Shown one piece after another: positions 54,365 through 63,284 of a DNA stretch of 64,000 nt (position 1 is its first letter; each line of letters starts with the position of its first letter). The notes under the pieces were generated by a model, which worked only from the letters and a program-made list of their open reading frames with translations, searched no databases and was not told the DNA's origin. A program made the translations under genes and the position numbers. This DNA comes from Defluviicoccus sp. (GTDB lineage Bacteria > Pseudomonadota > Alphaproteobacteria > Rhodospirillales > Defluviicoccaceae), in NCBI GenBank assembly GCA_029624735.1, contig JARSSM010000001.1:162106-226105 (forward strand), written 5' to 3'.

Positions 54365-55091
54365 CCTCGTTGTGGCGGATCTCCCAGCCTGTTCCTTCAG
54401 CGAGCTTGCGGCCGTGATCGAGCACCAGGATGTGGTTGGAGACCGACCAGACAAGGCGCATGTCGTGCTCGACCAGCACGACGGTGATGCCTTGCGCCGC
54501 GATCTGCTGGATGAGGAAATCGAGCTCGGCCGTTTCCTTCGGATTGAGGCCGGCCGCCGGTTCATCGAGCAGAAGCATCTTCGGCTGCACGGCGAGCGCG
54601 CGCGCAAGTTCAAGCCGTTTCAGCGCGCCGTAGGGCATCGCGTCGGCAGCGGCGTCGACGAAGGCTTCGAGGCCGACGAACCGCATCAGCGCCACCGCCT
54701 GCTCGCGATAGTCACGGTCGCGGCGAACCACCGAAGGCAGCCGCAAGAGCGACGGCAAGAAGCGGCCGTCGCAGGCCAGATGATAGCCGACCATGACATT
54801 GTCGAGCGCCGACAGGTTGAGGAAGACTTGCAGGTTCTGAAAGGTGCGGGACAGGCCGCAGCGGGCGCGGCGGTGCGGCGGCAGCGCCGTGATGTCGGCA
54901 TCGTCGAACCAGATCGTGCCGCTGGTGGGCCGGTAGAGGCCGCTGATCAGATTGAACAGCGTCGTCTTGCCGGCGCCGTTGGGGCCGATGATCGAGTGGA
55001 TCGTCCCGGGGCTGATGGCGAAACTCAAATTCTCGATCGCGCTCGAAGGCCCGAACGACTTCGAGAGATGTTCGACCCGCAACAGCGTCAC
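54321..55091 (-). CDS. livG: ABC transporter ATP-binding protein (LivG type), second LIV system
   Basis: A 256-residue ABC ATPase: Walker A GPNGAGKTTLFNLISG, LivG-type degenerate signature (MPYGALKRLELARALAVQP), Walker B MLLLDEPAAGLNP and switch His LVEHDMRL. Overlaps the upstream permease by 4 nt and the downstream livF by about 44 nt. Confidence 0.94.
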   Translation of the reverse strand: MTLLRVEHLSKSFGPSSAIENLSFAISPGTIHSIIGPNGAGKTTLFNLISGLYRPTSGTIWFDDADITALPPHRRARCGLSRTFQNLQVFLNLSALDNVMVGYHLACDGRFLPSLLRLPSVVRRDRDYREQAVALMRFVGLEAFVDAAADAMPYGALKRLELARALAVQPKMLLLDEPAAGLNPKETAELDFLIQQIAAQGITVVLVEHDMRLVWSVSNHILVLDHGRKLAEGTGWEIRHNEDVVAAYLGEGGRHR

Positions 55092-56044
55092 GCGCGCCCG
55101 CTCCGCATCCGGTTGCGGATCAGTCCGGCGAGCGTCGGCACGAGGCCCTTGCGCAGGAAGATCATCGTGCCCATCAGGACGGCCCCGAACACCAGCATCT
55201 TGAAGTCCTGAAAAGCGGTCAGCGCCTGCGGCAGGATGGTGAGCACGGCGGCACCAACAACAGCGCCGAACGTCGAGGCCATGCCGCCCAGCACCACCAT
55301 CGTGACGAGTTCGATCGAGCGCGCGAAGCTGGCCTCCGCCGGCGTGATGAAGCCGGCGTAATGCGCGAACAGGCTGCCGGCGAGGCTCGCCAGCACGGCA
55401 GAGACGACGAATACCAGCACTTTGTAGCGGATGACGTCGACGCCCGTGAGCGCCGCGGCGCTCTCCGAACCGTGCACCGCCTGCAGCGCCCGGCCGACGG
55501 GTGAGTCAATGAGGTTCAAGGTCAGCCAGACGCTCACGATCAGAACGAGGCCGACGAGCGCATACCAGGCATGTTCGCCCGCAACCGTGTGGCCAAGCGC
55601 GCGCAAGGATGGAACCGGCATGCCGTCCGGCCCGCCGGTCAGGCCCGCTTCCTGATTGAGCACGATCGAGATAATGATGCCGAGCCCGAGCGTGCCCATG
55701 GCGAGATAGTGACCCTTGAGCTTGAGGATCGGCTGGGCAAGGACGAACGACAGCACGCCAACACCGACGGCACCGGCGGCGAGCGCAGCCAACGGCGGCC
55801 AGCCGTGATCGCCGGTAAGGATTGCCGACGCGTATGCGCCGAGCGCGAAGAAGCCGGCATGACCGAGGCTGATCTGGCCGGCATAGCCAATCAGGAGGTT
55901 GAGGCCGACGCAGACGGTGGCGTTGATGCCGACCAGAATGGCGACGTCGTAGTAGAATGCGTTCGGCAGGATGAGCGGCAGGCCGGCCACCACCCCAGCC
56001 AGCGCCAGGAGCCCGCCGGTGCGCGGCTGCCACAACGACGCCAT
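55088..56044 (-). CDS. livM: Branched-chain amino-acid type ABC permease (LivM type), second LIV system
   Basis: A 318-residue inner-membrane permease with about nine hydrophobic segments. Signature segments: GLNLLIGYAGQISLGHAGFFALGAY near residue 47 and VTMVVLGGMASTFGAVVGAAVLT near 265. ATG at 56044 abuts the livH stop; the longer frame to 56494 overlaps livH and is not permease-like. Confidence 0.94.
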   Translation of the reverse strand: MASLWQPRTGGLLALAGVVAGLPLILPNAFYYDVAILVGINATVCVGLNLLIGYAGQISLGHAGFFALGAYASAILTGDHGWPPLAALAAGAVGVGVLSFVLAQPILKLKGHYLAMGTLGLGIIISIVLNQEAGLTGGPDGMPVPSLRALGHTVAGEHAWYALVGLVLIVSVWLTLNLIDSPVGRALQAVHGSESAAALTGVDVIRYKVLVFVVSAVLASLAGSLFAHYAGFITPAEASFARSIELVTMVVLGGMASTFGAVVGAAVLTILPQALTAFQDFKMLVFGAVLMGTMIFLRKGLVPTLAGLIRNRMRSGRA

Positions 56045-56919
56045 CAGACGCGCTCGACCGACCGACCGCCGAACAGGCCGCCCGGCAACACGACCAGCAC
56101 CACCAGGATGATGACGAAGGCGACCGCATCCTTGTAGGCGGACGACAGGTAGCCGGCCGTCATCGCCTCCGAAACGCCGACGAGGAGACCGCCGGCGATC
56201 GCCCCCATGGGCTTGCCGAGTCCGCCCAGGATCGCGGCACAGAAGCCCTTGAGGCCCAGCATGACGCCCACGGTCGAGTACGTGAGCGAAAGCGGCGCGA
56301 TCAACACGCCGGCGATACCGCCCAGGAGCGCCGCCAGGGCGAAACTGAGGCTCAAGACAAGGCGGGTGTTGATGCCCATCAATTGCGCCATGACGGGGTT
56401 GTACGCGGTTGCGAGCATCGCTTTGCCGTGCATGGTGGAATTGAAGAAACGCCCGAGCGCGAAGATGATCACCACTGTTACGCCCAGCACCCACAGGCTC
56501 TGCGGCAACAGCGCAGCACCGCCGATGACGATCGGCTCGTTGCCGCTGAACGCCGGCATGCTGCGGAAGCCGCGCCCCCCCAACAGCTCGGCGGCGCCAC
56601 GCAAAAAGATCGAAGCGCCAATGGTGATGATGATCAAGGTGACAACCGAAGCGTTACGCGCCGGCTCGATCGCGAACTTCTCCAGCGCGACACCGACAAC
56701 GACGGTAAGCGCGACACCGGCAGCGAGCGCGAGCACAAACGGCGCGCCGGCATCGATGAGGGCGACGGCCGCCATGCCGGCGATCATCACGAACTCCCCT
56801 TGCGCGAAGTTGATCACCTGGCTTGCGTTGTAGATGATCGAAAAGCCGAGCCCGACCAGCGCATAGCACGCGCCTTGGGTGATGCCGGAGAACAGGAACT
56901 GCAGGAAATCGGCCGACAT
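56044..56919 (-). CDS. livH: Branched-chain amino-acid type ABC permease (LivH type), second LIV system
   Basis: A 291-residue permease with eight or so membrane helices. The N-terminus SADFLQFLFSGITQGACYALVGLGF then NASQVINFAQGEFVMIAGM is the LivH hallmark, and GLKGFCAAILGGLGKPMGAIAGG is the conserved late region. Start at the ATG at 56919; a 25-residue upstream extension to 56994 runs into a hairpin and is unlikely. The 162-nt gap to the binding-protein gene holds two large hairpins. Confidence 0.93.
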   Translation of the reverse strand: MSADFLQFLFSGITQGACYALVGLGFSIIYNASQVINFAQGEFVMIAGMAAVALIDAGAPFVLALAAGVALTVVVGVALEKFAIEPARNASVVTLIIITIGASIFLRGAAELLGGRGFRSMPAFSGNEPIVIGGAALLPQSLWVLGVTVVIIFALGRFFNSTMHGKAMLATAYNPVMAQLMGINTRLVLSLSFALAALLGGIAGVLIAPLSLTYSTVGVMLGLKGFCAAILGGLGKPMGAIAGGLLVGVSEAMTAGYLSSAYKDAVAFVIILVVLVVLPGGLFGGRSVERV

Positions 56920-56967
56920 CTCATCGGCTCCTGCGGCGACCGGGAACGGCAGCGGGCGGAGCGGCGA

Positions 56968-57016
56968 GTGCACTGGCACAAACAGAGCGTACATCCTGTT
57001 TGTGCCGAAAGTGCAC
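56968..57016 (-). promoter_or_regulatory. Large hairpin 2 in the binding-protein/livH gap
   Basis: GGCACAAACAG (56975-56985) pairs perfectly with 56996-57006 around a 10-nt loop. The stem is extended by GTGCACT (56968-56974) with AGTGCAC (57010-57016), bulged by 3 nt: about 18 bp in all. No T-run follows on the minus strand, so it is likely an RNA-processing or stability element. Confidence 0.7.
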
Positions 57017-57031
57017 GCGATTCAATATGTT

Positions 57032-57082
57032 GTGCAGCGACAACCTTGCTCGGGCGTGAATCGCCCGATTGGGTCGCTGCAC
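57032..57082 (-). promoter_or_regulatory. Compound hairpin 1 immediately after the binding-protein stop
   Basis: An outer perfect 10-bp stem GTGCAGCGAC/GTCGCTGCAC (57032-57041 with 57073-57082) encloses an inner 7-bp stem TCGGGCG/CGCCCGA (57050-57056 with 57062-57068). The outer arm touches the stop codon of the binding-protein gene. Such structures raise binding-protein output above that of the permeases in other ABC operons. Confidence 0.7.
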
Positions 57083-58242
57083 TAGTTGAGCAGAAGCCAC
57101 GTCCCGTCTTTCACCTCCACCATGACGAAGGACGCCGTATCGAGGCCCAAGTGGTCGGTGGGCGACATCGTGAAAATGCCGTCGGCGCCGATGAAGCGGT
57201 TGGTCTTCTCGATCTCGTCGCGCACCTTCGCCTTGTCGGTTCCGCCAGCACGCTTGATCGCTTCGAGAACGATGAACAAGCCGTCGTAGGCGTGGCCGCC
57301 GAAGGTTGAGATCGGCTCCTTGTAGCGCTCCGTGTAGGCATCGCGGTAAGCGGTCGCAACCGCCTTCTGCGGATGATCGGCTGGCAGCTGATCGACGACC
57401 AGGAGTGCCGCCGCCGGCAGCCGCACGCCTTCGGCCGCCCCTTCCGCGCCCTGGATGAAGCTCATCGAGGCGGAGCCGTGCGTCTGGTAGTGCGGCACGC
57501 CGAGGCCGATCTGGCGGACGTTCTTGGCAACGATGCTGGTCGGCGCGCCAAAGCCACAGTAGAGGAAGGCTTGCAAGCCGGGGGCGCCCTTGATGCGGGT
57601 CAGCTGCGGCGTCATGTCGGTATCGCCGGCGCCGTGCGTCTCGTCGGCAACGATCGCGAGACCCTTTGCCGGTGCAAGCGCCATTGCGTTGGTGCGGCAG
57701 GACTTATCGAAGCCGCCTGGCCCGGAAAGAATGCCGATCTTGGTCAGACCGCGCGCCTTCATGTCCGTAAACAGCTTCTCGACCGCGAGCCGGTCGGTAT
57801 GCGGCGTCTTGAAGACCCATTTCTTGACCGGCTCGACGATCTCCGCGCCACCGGCAAGCGAGATGAAGGGCACGGCCGCTGCCTCGACCTCGCGGATGAC
57901 CGCCATGGTTTCGCCGGTCGAGGTGCCGCCGATGATGGCGTCGACCTTGTCCTGCTCGATCAGCCGCTTGACGAAGGTGAGCGCTTCCTTTGCTTCCGAG
58001 CCGGTGTCGTAGACAATGAGCTCGACCTTACGGCCGAGGACGCCACCTTCGCCGTTAACCTTCTCCACGTACGTCTCGAGCGTCTTCTTTTCGGGATCAC
58101 CGAGAAAGGCGCCCTTGCCGGTCACGGCGAGGAACGCGCCCAGCCGGATCGGCTCGGCCGCCGAAGCGGTGACGGCACTCGCAGCCAGCGCAACGATCGT
58201 AAAAGCCGCGATCAGCCACCGAAATGATGGGCGTGCGTGCAT
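57082..58242 (-). CDS. ABC transporter substrate-binding protein, second LIV system
   Basis: A 386-residue periplasmic binding protein with a Sec signal peptide (WLIAAFTIVALAASAVTASA, cleavage after ASAA) and mature start EPIRLGAFLAVTGKGAFLGDPEK. Ligand-loop region AIIGGTSTGETMAV is typical of peripla_BP_6 proteins for branched-chain or aromatic amino acids. It heads a minus-strand operon with livH, livM, livG and livF, and is divergent from the ior-kor operon. That suggests it takes up amino acids whose 2-oxoacids feed those enzymes. Confidence 0.93.
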   Translation of the reverse strand: MHARPSFRWLIAAFTIVALAASAVTASAAEPIRLGAFLAVTGKGAFLGDPEKKTLETYVEKVNGEGGVLGRKVELIVYDTGSEAKEALTFVKRLIEQDKVDAIIGGTSTGETMAVIREVEAAAVPFISLAGGAEIVEPVKKWVFKTPHTDRLAVEKLFTDMKARGLTKIGILSGPGGFDKSCRTNAMALAPAKGLAIVADETHGAGDTDMTPQLTRIKGAPGLQAFLYCGFGAPTSIVAKNVRQIGLGVPHYQTHGSASMSFIQGAEGAAEGVRLPAAALLVVDQLPADHPQKAVATAYRDAYTERYKEPISTFGGHAYDGLFIVLEAIKRAGGTDKAKVRDEIEKTNRFIGADGIFTMSPTDHLGLDTASFVMVEVKDGTWLLLN

Positions 58243-58392
58243 TGGACATCCTCCCCCATCGGGCGTTTTTTTCTATAGGGAAGGCTTTTAGCGTCCGCCG
58301 TGGCGCTTGGCCACAACAATGGCGCAAGCCCAGTGCCACCCTTGAAGGCGCCATCGGGACTGCGCATTTTTGCATGGCAAAACGTCTTCGGA

Positions 58393-60330
58393 ATGATAGG
58401 TAAGTCACTGGAGACAGGCCGAGCCGGAAGCGCGTCCGAACAAGAGGCTGCACCCGCACCGGCACGCTGGGATCGGAAAAACACCTTGGATCACGTTCTC
58501 GAAACACGCGCTTCTGCGCGGACCCCCATCGCTGAGAGCAGTAGCGCGCCGGCCGCCCAGCGCGCGGGCCGCCCGCTTACCGGCAACGAAGCGATCGCCC
58601 GCGGCGCCTGGGAAGCCGGCATCCGCGTTGCCGCCGCCTACCCGGGGACACCATCGACCGAGATCATGGAGAGCCTCGCCGATTATCCGGCGGAGGATCT
58701 GCATGCCCAATGGTCGACCAACGAGAAGGTCGCGCTTGACGTCGCCATCGGCGCCTCGTTCGCCGGCGTGCGCGCGCTCGCCTCGATGAAACACGTCGGC
58801 CTCAACGTCGCGGCCGATGCCCTGATGTCGCTCACCTACATCGGCGTCAACGGCGGCCTGGTGATCGTCGTCTGCGACGATCCAGGCATTCACAGCTCGC
58901 AGAACGAGCAGGACACACGGCTGTTCAGCCGCTTTGCCATGGTGCCGTGCCTGGAGCCGGCTGATGCGCAGGAAGCACTGGTCATGACCCGCGAAGCGTT
59001 CGACTTGAGCGAGCGCTTCGACACGCCGGTCATCATTCGCTCGACCACCCGGCTCTCGCACACGCGCAGCCTGGTGACGCTGGGCGAGCGCACGGTGCCG
59101 CCAAGCGGGCATTTCCGCGAGGACCCGAGAAAGAACGTGATGGTGCCGGCGCACGCGCGCAACCGGCATCCGAAGCTGATCGAGCGTGAGGCGGCCTTGC
59201 GCGCGTACTTCGCCACCAGTGGGCATGTCCGCTGGGAAACCGGCCGCCGCGATATCGGCATCATTACCGCCGGCACACCTTACGCGTACGTCAAAGAGGT
59301 GCTGCCCGACGCGAGCATTCTCAAACTGCCAGCCGCCTACCCGCTGCCACTCGATCTCATCGGCCGCTTCTGCGAGAGCGTCGAGCGCGTCTTGGTGGTC
59401 GAGGAGCTCGAGCCGGCCATGGAGACCGAGATCCGCGCCGCCGGCCTCAAGGTCGAAGGCAAGGCGTTTTTCCCGCGGGTGGGCGAGCTGGCGCCGGAAG
59501 TCGTGCGCGCCGGATTGGAAAGCGCCGGCATCCTTGAGCCACAGCCGAAAGTCGAGCCGTGGCAGCTGACGCCGCCGGCACGGCCGCCGGTGCTGTGCTC
59601 GGGCTGTCCGCATACAATGAGCTACATGGCCTTGCGCGCGCTCGACGCGCGGGTCGCCGGCGATATCGGCTGCTACACGCTGGCGGCGCTTGAACCCTTG
59701 CGCTCGATCGACACCTGCGTTTCGATGGGCTCCAGCATCGCGAATGCCGTCGGCATCGCCAAGGCCGGCACGGAAGCAAAGCCGATCATCGCCACCATCG
59801 GCGATTCGACGTTCCTGCACGCCGGCATCCCGCCGCTGATCGATGCCGTCTACAACGACGCCAACATCACGGTGATCATCCTCGACAATCACATCACAGC
59901 GATGACCGGCGGCCAGGACCATCCGGGCACCGGGCGCAACTTGCGCGGCAGCGAGACCGCGCGCGTCGATTTCGAGCAGATGGTGCGCGCGTGCGGCGTG
60001 AAGTGGGTGCGCAAGGTCGATTCGTACAACGTCGCCGAGATGTACCAGGCCTGCCGGGAGGCAGCGGCATTCAAGGGCGTGGCGGTTGTGATCTCGGATC
60101 GGCCGTGCGTTCTCGACCCGGTTAAGATCAAGGGTCCGCCACTGGAGGTGCAAGCGAAGAACTGCATCGCGTGTCAGTCGTGCATGAACCTCGGTTGCCC
60201 GGCGCTGGGCTGGAGCGAGGACATGTTTGAAGGGCACCACAAGGTGCGCATCAACGCCGCGCTGTGCATCGGCTGCACGCTCTGCGCCCAGATCTGCCCG
60301 TCGGACTGCATTCATCCGAGCGTCCAGTGA
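58393..60330 (+). CDS. iorA: Indolepyruvate ferredoxin oxidoreductase, alpha subunit
   Basis: A 645-residue fused alpha/beta-type subunit that oxidatively decarboxylates aryl pyruvates (from Trp, Phe, Tyr transamination) to acyl-CoA with ferredoxin reduction. Conserved start PLTGNEAIARGAWEAGIRVAAAYPGTPSTE. TPP-binding region GDSTFLHAGIPPLIDAVYNDANITVII. Two C-terminal [4Fe-4S] motifs CIACQSCMNLGC and CIGCTLCAQIC. The frame is open from a GTG at 58300, but 58300-58392 is AT-richer and unlike coding DNA, so I use the ATG at 58393; the start is not certain. The iorB GTG overlaps its stop. Confidence 0.92.
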   Translation: MIGKSLETGRAGSASEQEAAPAPARWDRKNTLDHVLETRASARTPIAESSSAPAAQRAGRPLTGNEAIARGAWEAGIRVAAAYPGTPSTEIMESLADYPAEDLHAQWSTNEKVALDVAIGASFAGVRALASMKHVGLNVAADALMSLTYIGVNGGLVIVVCDDPGIHSSQNEQDTRLFSRFAMVPCLEPADAQEALVMTREAFDLSERFDTPVIIRSTTRLSHTRSLVTLGERTVPPSGHFREDPRKNVMVPAHARNRHPKLIEREAALRAYFATSGHVRWETGRRDIGIITAGTPYAYVKEVLPDASILKLPAAYPLPLDLIGRFCESVERVLVVEELEPAMETEIRAAGLKVEGKAFFPRVGELAPEVVRAGLESAGILEPQPKVEPWQLTPPARPPVLCSGCPHTMSYMALRALDARVAGDIGCYTLAALEPLRSIDTCVSMGSSIANAVGIAKAGTEAKPIIATIGDSTFLHAGIPPLIDAVYNDANITVIILDNHITAMTGGQDHPGTGRNLRGSETARVDFEQMVRACGVKWVRKVDSYNVAEMYQACREAAAFKGVAVVISDRPCVLDPVKIKGPPLEVQAKNCIACQSCMNLGCPALGWSEDMFEGHHKVRINAALCIGCTLCAQICPSDCIHPSVQ

Positions 60331-61262
60331 ACGCACTCGACAAAGAATCCGCTTCCCCGCATGGCAACCGCGATGCCGCCCGACCGACGAATGTGCTGAT
60401 CGTCGGTGTCGGCGGCCAGGGCGTGCTGATGGTCTCGAAGGTGCTGGCAGCGCTGTGCCAGAGCGAGGGCTTCGAGGTCAAGCAGAGCGAAGTGCACGGC
60501 ATGGCGAAGCGCGGCGGAAGCGTGTTCAGCCACGTCCGCTTCGGCGAGCAGGTTTGGTCGCCGACGATCCCGCGCGGCGAGGCTGATATCGTTGTCGCGC
60601 TTGAGTGGGCGGAGGGCGTGCGCTGGCTCGATCACCTGAAGCGCGATGGCGGCACCTTCATCGCCGACACGCAGCGGATCGTGCCACCGATCTCCTTCCG
60701 CAACCGCACCCGCAATGCCGCTTCGGCCTATGCACCGGAGACGCCGGCCGAGGTGGTGGCGCTGGTCGGTAACGGTTTTGCGCTTGATGCGACGAGCATG
60801 GCCACCGGCTTGGGCGACCGCCGTGTCGCTAACACCGTCCTTCTGGGCGCGCTTTCGACCGTGCTGCCGTTCGCTGCCGAGCACTGGCTTGCGGTGATCG
60901 AGCAGTTCGTGCCAGCCAAGACCAAGGATCTCAACCGGCGCGCCTTCCTCGCTGGGCGCGACTGGGCGGTGAGCGCTGAGCGTGTTCCCGCTGCAGCCGC
61001 CACCGACGCTGTTGCGCAAAAGGTGACGGCCCGCGCCATCGAAACCGCGCCGGCACACTTGCTCACCATCAACGAGGCTTGGTGCAAGGGCTGCGACATC
61101 TGCGTCAAGATGTGCCCCGAGCGCTGCCTTAGCTTGAACGCGCGGATGGTCGCCGAGCTCGCGCGGCCCGATGCCTGCACCGCCTGCCACTTGTGCGAAT
61201 GGCTGTGCCCGGACTTCGCGATCCGGATCGAGAGCGCACCGGCCGTGAAAGGGGCCTCGTAA
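60327..61262 (+). CDS. iorB: Indolepyruvate oxidoreductase beta subunit fused to a 2[4Fe-4S] ferredoxin domain
   Basis: A 311-residue protein starting at GTG within the iorA stop (GTGA). Residues ~20-215 are the gamma-type subunit of 2-oxoacid:ferredoxin oxidoreductases (VLIVGVGGQGVLMVSKVL, KQSEVHGMAKRGGSVFSHVRFG). Residues ~245-305 form a ferredoxin with cysteines CKGCDICVKMCPERC and CTACHLCEWLCPDF. The ordinary IorB is about 200 residues, so the C-terminal ferredoxin, which looks like a KorD/delta subunit, is an extra. It may serve the korABC genes that follow. Confidence 0.9.
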   Translation: MNALDKESASPHGNRDAARPTNVLIVGVGGQGVLMVSKVLAALCQSEGFEVKQSEVHGMAKRGGSVFSHVRFGEQVWSPTIPRGEADIVVALEWAEGVRWLDHLKRDGGTFIADTQRIVPPISFRNRTRNAASAYAPETPAEVVALVGNGFALDATSMATGLGDRRVANTVLLGALSTVLPFAAEHWLAVIEQFVPAKTKDLNRRAFLAGRDWAVSAERVPAAAATDAVAQKVTARAIETAPAHLLTINEAWCKGCDICVKMCPERCLSLNARMVAELARPDACTACHLCEWLCPDFAIRIESAPAVKGAS

Positions 61263-61266
61263 GCTG

Positions 61267-62415
61267 ATGGGCGCGGGCCAACGGATCAACCTCCAGGGTA
61301 ACCATGCGTGCGCGCTGGGCGCGATCGCTGCCGGCTGCCGTTTCTATGCCGGCTACCCGATCACGCCATCTTCGGATGTCGCCGAACGGATGGCACTCGA
61401 GCTGCCCAAGGTCGGCGGCGTGTTCATCCAGATGGAAGACGAGATCGCTTCGATGGGAGCGATCATCGGGGCCTCGATGGGCGGTGCCAAGGTGATGACG
61501 GCAACCAGCGGCCCCGGCTTTTCGCTGAAGCAGGAGAACCTCGGCTATGCCTGCATGGTCGAGGTGCCGTGCGTGATTGTTGACGTCATGCGCGGCGGCC
61601 CCTCGACCGGCATGCCGACCCGGCCGGCCCAGGGCGACATCATGCAGGCGCGCTGGGGTACGCACGGCGACCATCCGATCGTCGTCCTGGCGCCGTCCTC
61701 GGTGAGCGAGGCGTTCTCCGAAACGATCCGCGCCTTCAACATCGCCGAGACCCTGCGCACACCGGTCGTGCTGTTGTACGACGAAGTGGTGGGGCACCTG
61801 GTGGAAACCGTGCAGGTTCCCGACCCCGGTAGCGTCGCCCGCGCCGAACGCAAGTGGGCGACCGGCGCGCGTGAAGCGTTCCAGCCCTACGCCGCGACCG
61901 ACGACGACATCCCGGCGATGGCGCGGCCGGGCGACGGTTATCGCTGCCATGCGACCGGCCTCACGCATGGCGAGCGCGGTCTGCCGACGCAGAATCCGGC
62001 CGAGGTCGAGCGGGCAATGCAGCGGCTCTTAGGCAAGCTTGAGCGCCACCGCGACGTGATTGACCGCTTCGAGACCTTCGCCGCCGAGGATGCCGAAATC
62101 CTGGTGGTCGCGATCGGCATCACCGCCCGCGCCGCCAAGCGAGCCGTTGCAGAAGCCCGACGCCAAGGCATCGCTGCCGGACTGTTCCGTCCGGTCACTT
62201 TGTGGCCATTCCCTGAGCAACCTTTCCGTGCGCTGGCGGAGCGGGCCAAGGCCATCTTGGTGCCGGAAATGAACGCGGGCCAGCTCAGTCTCGAAATCGA
62301 GCGCTTGAGCGGACGGCCAGCCAAGGTTGCGCGCATCAACCGCTTGAGCGGCGAGCCGATCGAGCCTGCGGAGATACTCAAGACCATCGAGGAGCTGGCC
62401 CGCCATGGCCGCTGA
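61267..62415 (+). CDS. korA: 2-oxoacid:ferredoxin oxidoreductase, alpha subunit (KorA)
   Basis: A 382-residue subunit of a 2-oxoglutarate-type ferredoxin oxidoreductase. The PP-like domain opens NLQGNHACALGAIAAGCRFYAGYPITPSSDVAERM. ATSGPGFSLKQENLGYACM and GGPSTGMPTRPAQGD are the family signatures. It needs korB for TPP binding and korC as gamma subunit, both present downstream. It begins 4 nt after iorB and overlaps korB by 11 nt. Confidence 0.94.
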   Translation: MGAGQRINLQGNHACALGAIAAGCRFYAGYPITPSSDVAERMALELPKVGGVFIQMEDEIASMGAIIGASMGGAKVMTATSGPGFSLKQENLGYACMVEVPCVIVDVMRGGPSTGMPTRPAQGDIMQARWGTHGDHPIVVLAPSSVSEAFSETIRAFNIAETLRTPVVLLYDEVVGHLVETVQVPDPGSVARAERKWATGAREAFQPYAATDDDIPAMARPGDGYRCHATGLTHGERGLPTQNPAEVERAMQRLLGKLERHRDVIDRFETFAAEDAEILVVAIGITARAAKRAVAEARRQGIAAGLFRPVTLWPFPEQPFRALAERAKAILVPEMNAGQLSLEIERLSGRPAKVARINRLSGEPIEPAEILKTIEELARHGR

Positions 62416-63274
62416 GGGCATCGACGAATTCGACATCCGCGACTACTTGCGGACGGAGCTGCTGCCGCATTTCATGTGCCCAGGTTGCGGCCACGGCATC
62501 GCGCTCAGAGCGCTCTTGTGGGCGGTGCACGAGGAGAGAATTGCGAAGGACCAGCTCGCGATCGTCACCGGCATCGGCTGTTCGGGCCGGGTCGGCGGCT
62601 ATATCGACGCCAATACCTTTCACGTCACGCACGGCCGGCCGCTGACCTTTGCGACCGGCCTGGCGCTGGCCCGACCCGACCTCGAAGTCGTCGTCATTAC
62701 CGGCGATGGCGACTGCCTCGCGATTGGTGGCAATCACCTGATCCATGCCTGCCGGCGCAACCTCCGCATGACGTGCCTGATGCTGAACAACGAGATCTAC
62801 GGCATGACCGGCGGCCAGGTCTCCCCCACCACTTCCGAGGCGCGGTTGACCACGACGACGCCCTATGGCAACGCCGAGCCGACCTTCGATGCCTGCGGGC
62901 TGGCGGCAGCAGCCGGCGCCGGATTGGTCGGCCGCGGCATGACATTGCAGACGGTCGCGCTCAAGAACCTGATCCGCGAGGCACTTGCCTATCGCGGCTT
63001 CTCCTTTGTCGAGATCTTGTCCGACTGCACGGAGATCTTCGGCCGCAAGAACGACCTCGGCTCCTCGCCGGAAATGATCCTGCGCCAGAAGGGCAGCATG
63101 CGGCCGGACTTCTACGGCAATACCGTCGAGCACCCGTTCCGGCCCAACAACCTTACGACCGGTATTATCGCCCGCAACGAGCGGCCGGAGTATGGCGACA
63201 CCTATCGCAGCGAAGTACTGGCGCCGCACGGGCACGGCGGCGCTGCGGCCGGTGTTAGCGCACCGGTGGAGTGA
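62405..63274 (+). CDS. korB: 2-oxoacid:ferredoxin oxidoreductase, beta (TPP-binding) subunit KorB
   Basis: A 289-residue subunit with TPP-binding GDGDCLAIGGNHLIHACRRN and a probable cluster Cys set (HFMCPGCGHG, GIGCSGR, and a late Cys in LSDCTEIFG). NNEIYGMTGGQVSPTT is the classical KorB signature. It catalyses oxidative decarboxylation of 2-oxoglutarate or related 2-oxoacids. ATG at 62405 overlaps korA. 10 nt separate it from korC. Confidence 0.94.
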   Translation: MAAEGIDEFDIRDYLRTELLPHFMCPGCGHGIALRALLWAVHEERIAKDQLAIVTGIGCSGRVGGYIDANTFHVTHGRPLTFATGLALARPDLEVVVITGDGDCLAIGGNHLIHACRRNLRMTCLMLNNEIYGMTGGQVSPTTSEARLTTTTPYGNAEPTFDACGLAAAAGAGLVGRGMTLQTVALKNLIREALAYRGFSFVEILSDCTEIFGRKNDLGSSPEMILRQKGSMRPDFYGNTVEHPFRPNNLTTGIIARNERPEYGDTYRSEVLAPHGHGGAAAGVSAPVE

Positions 63275-63284
63275 GCGAAGAGCG

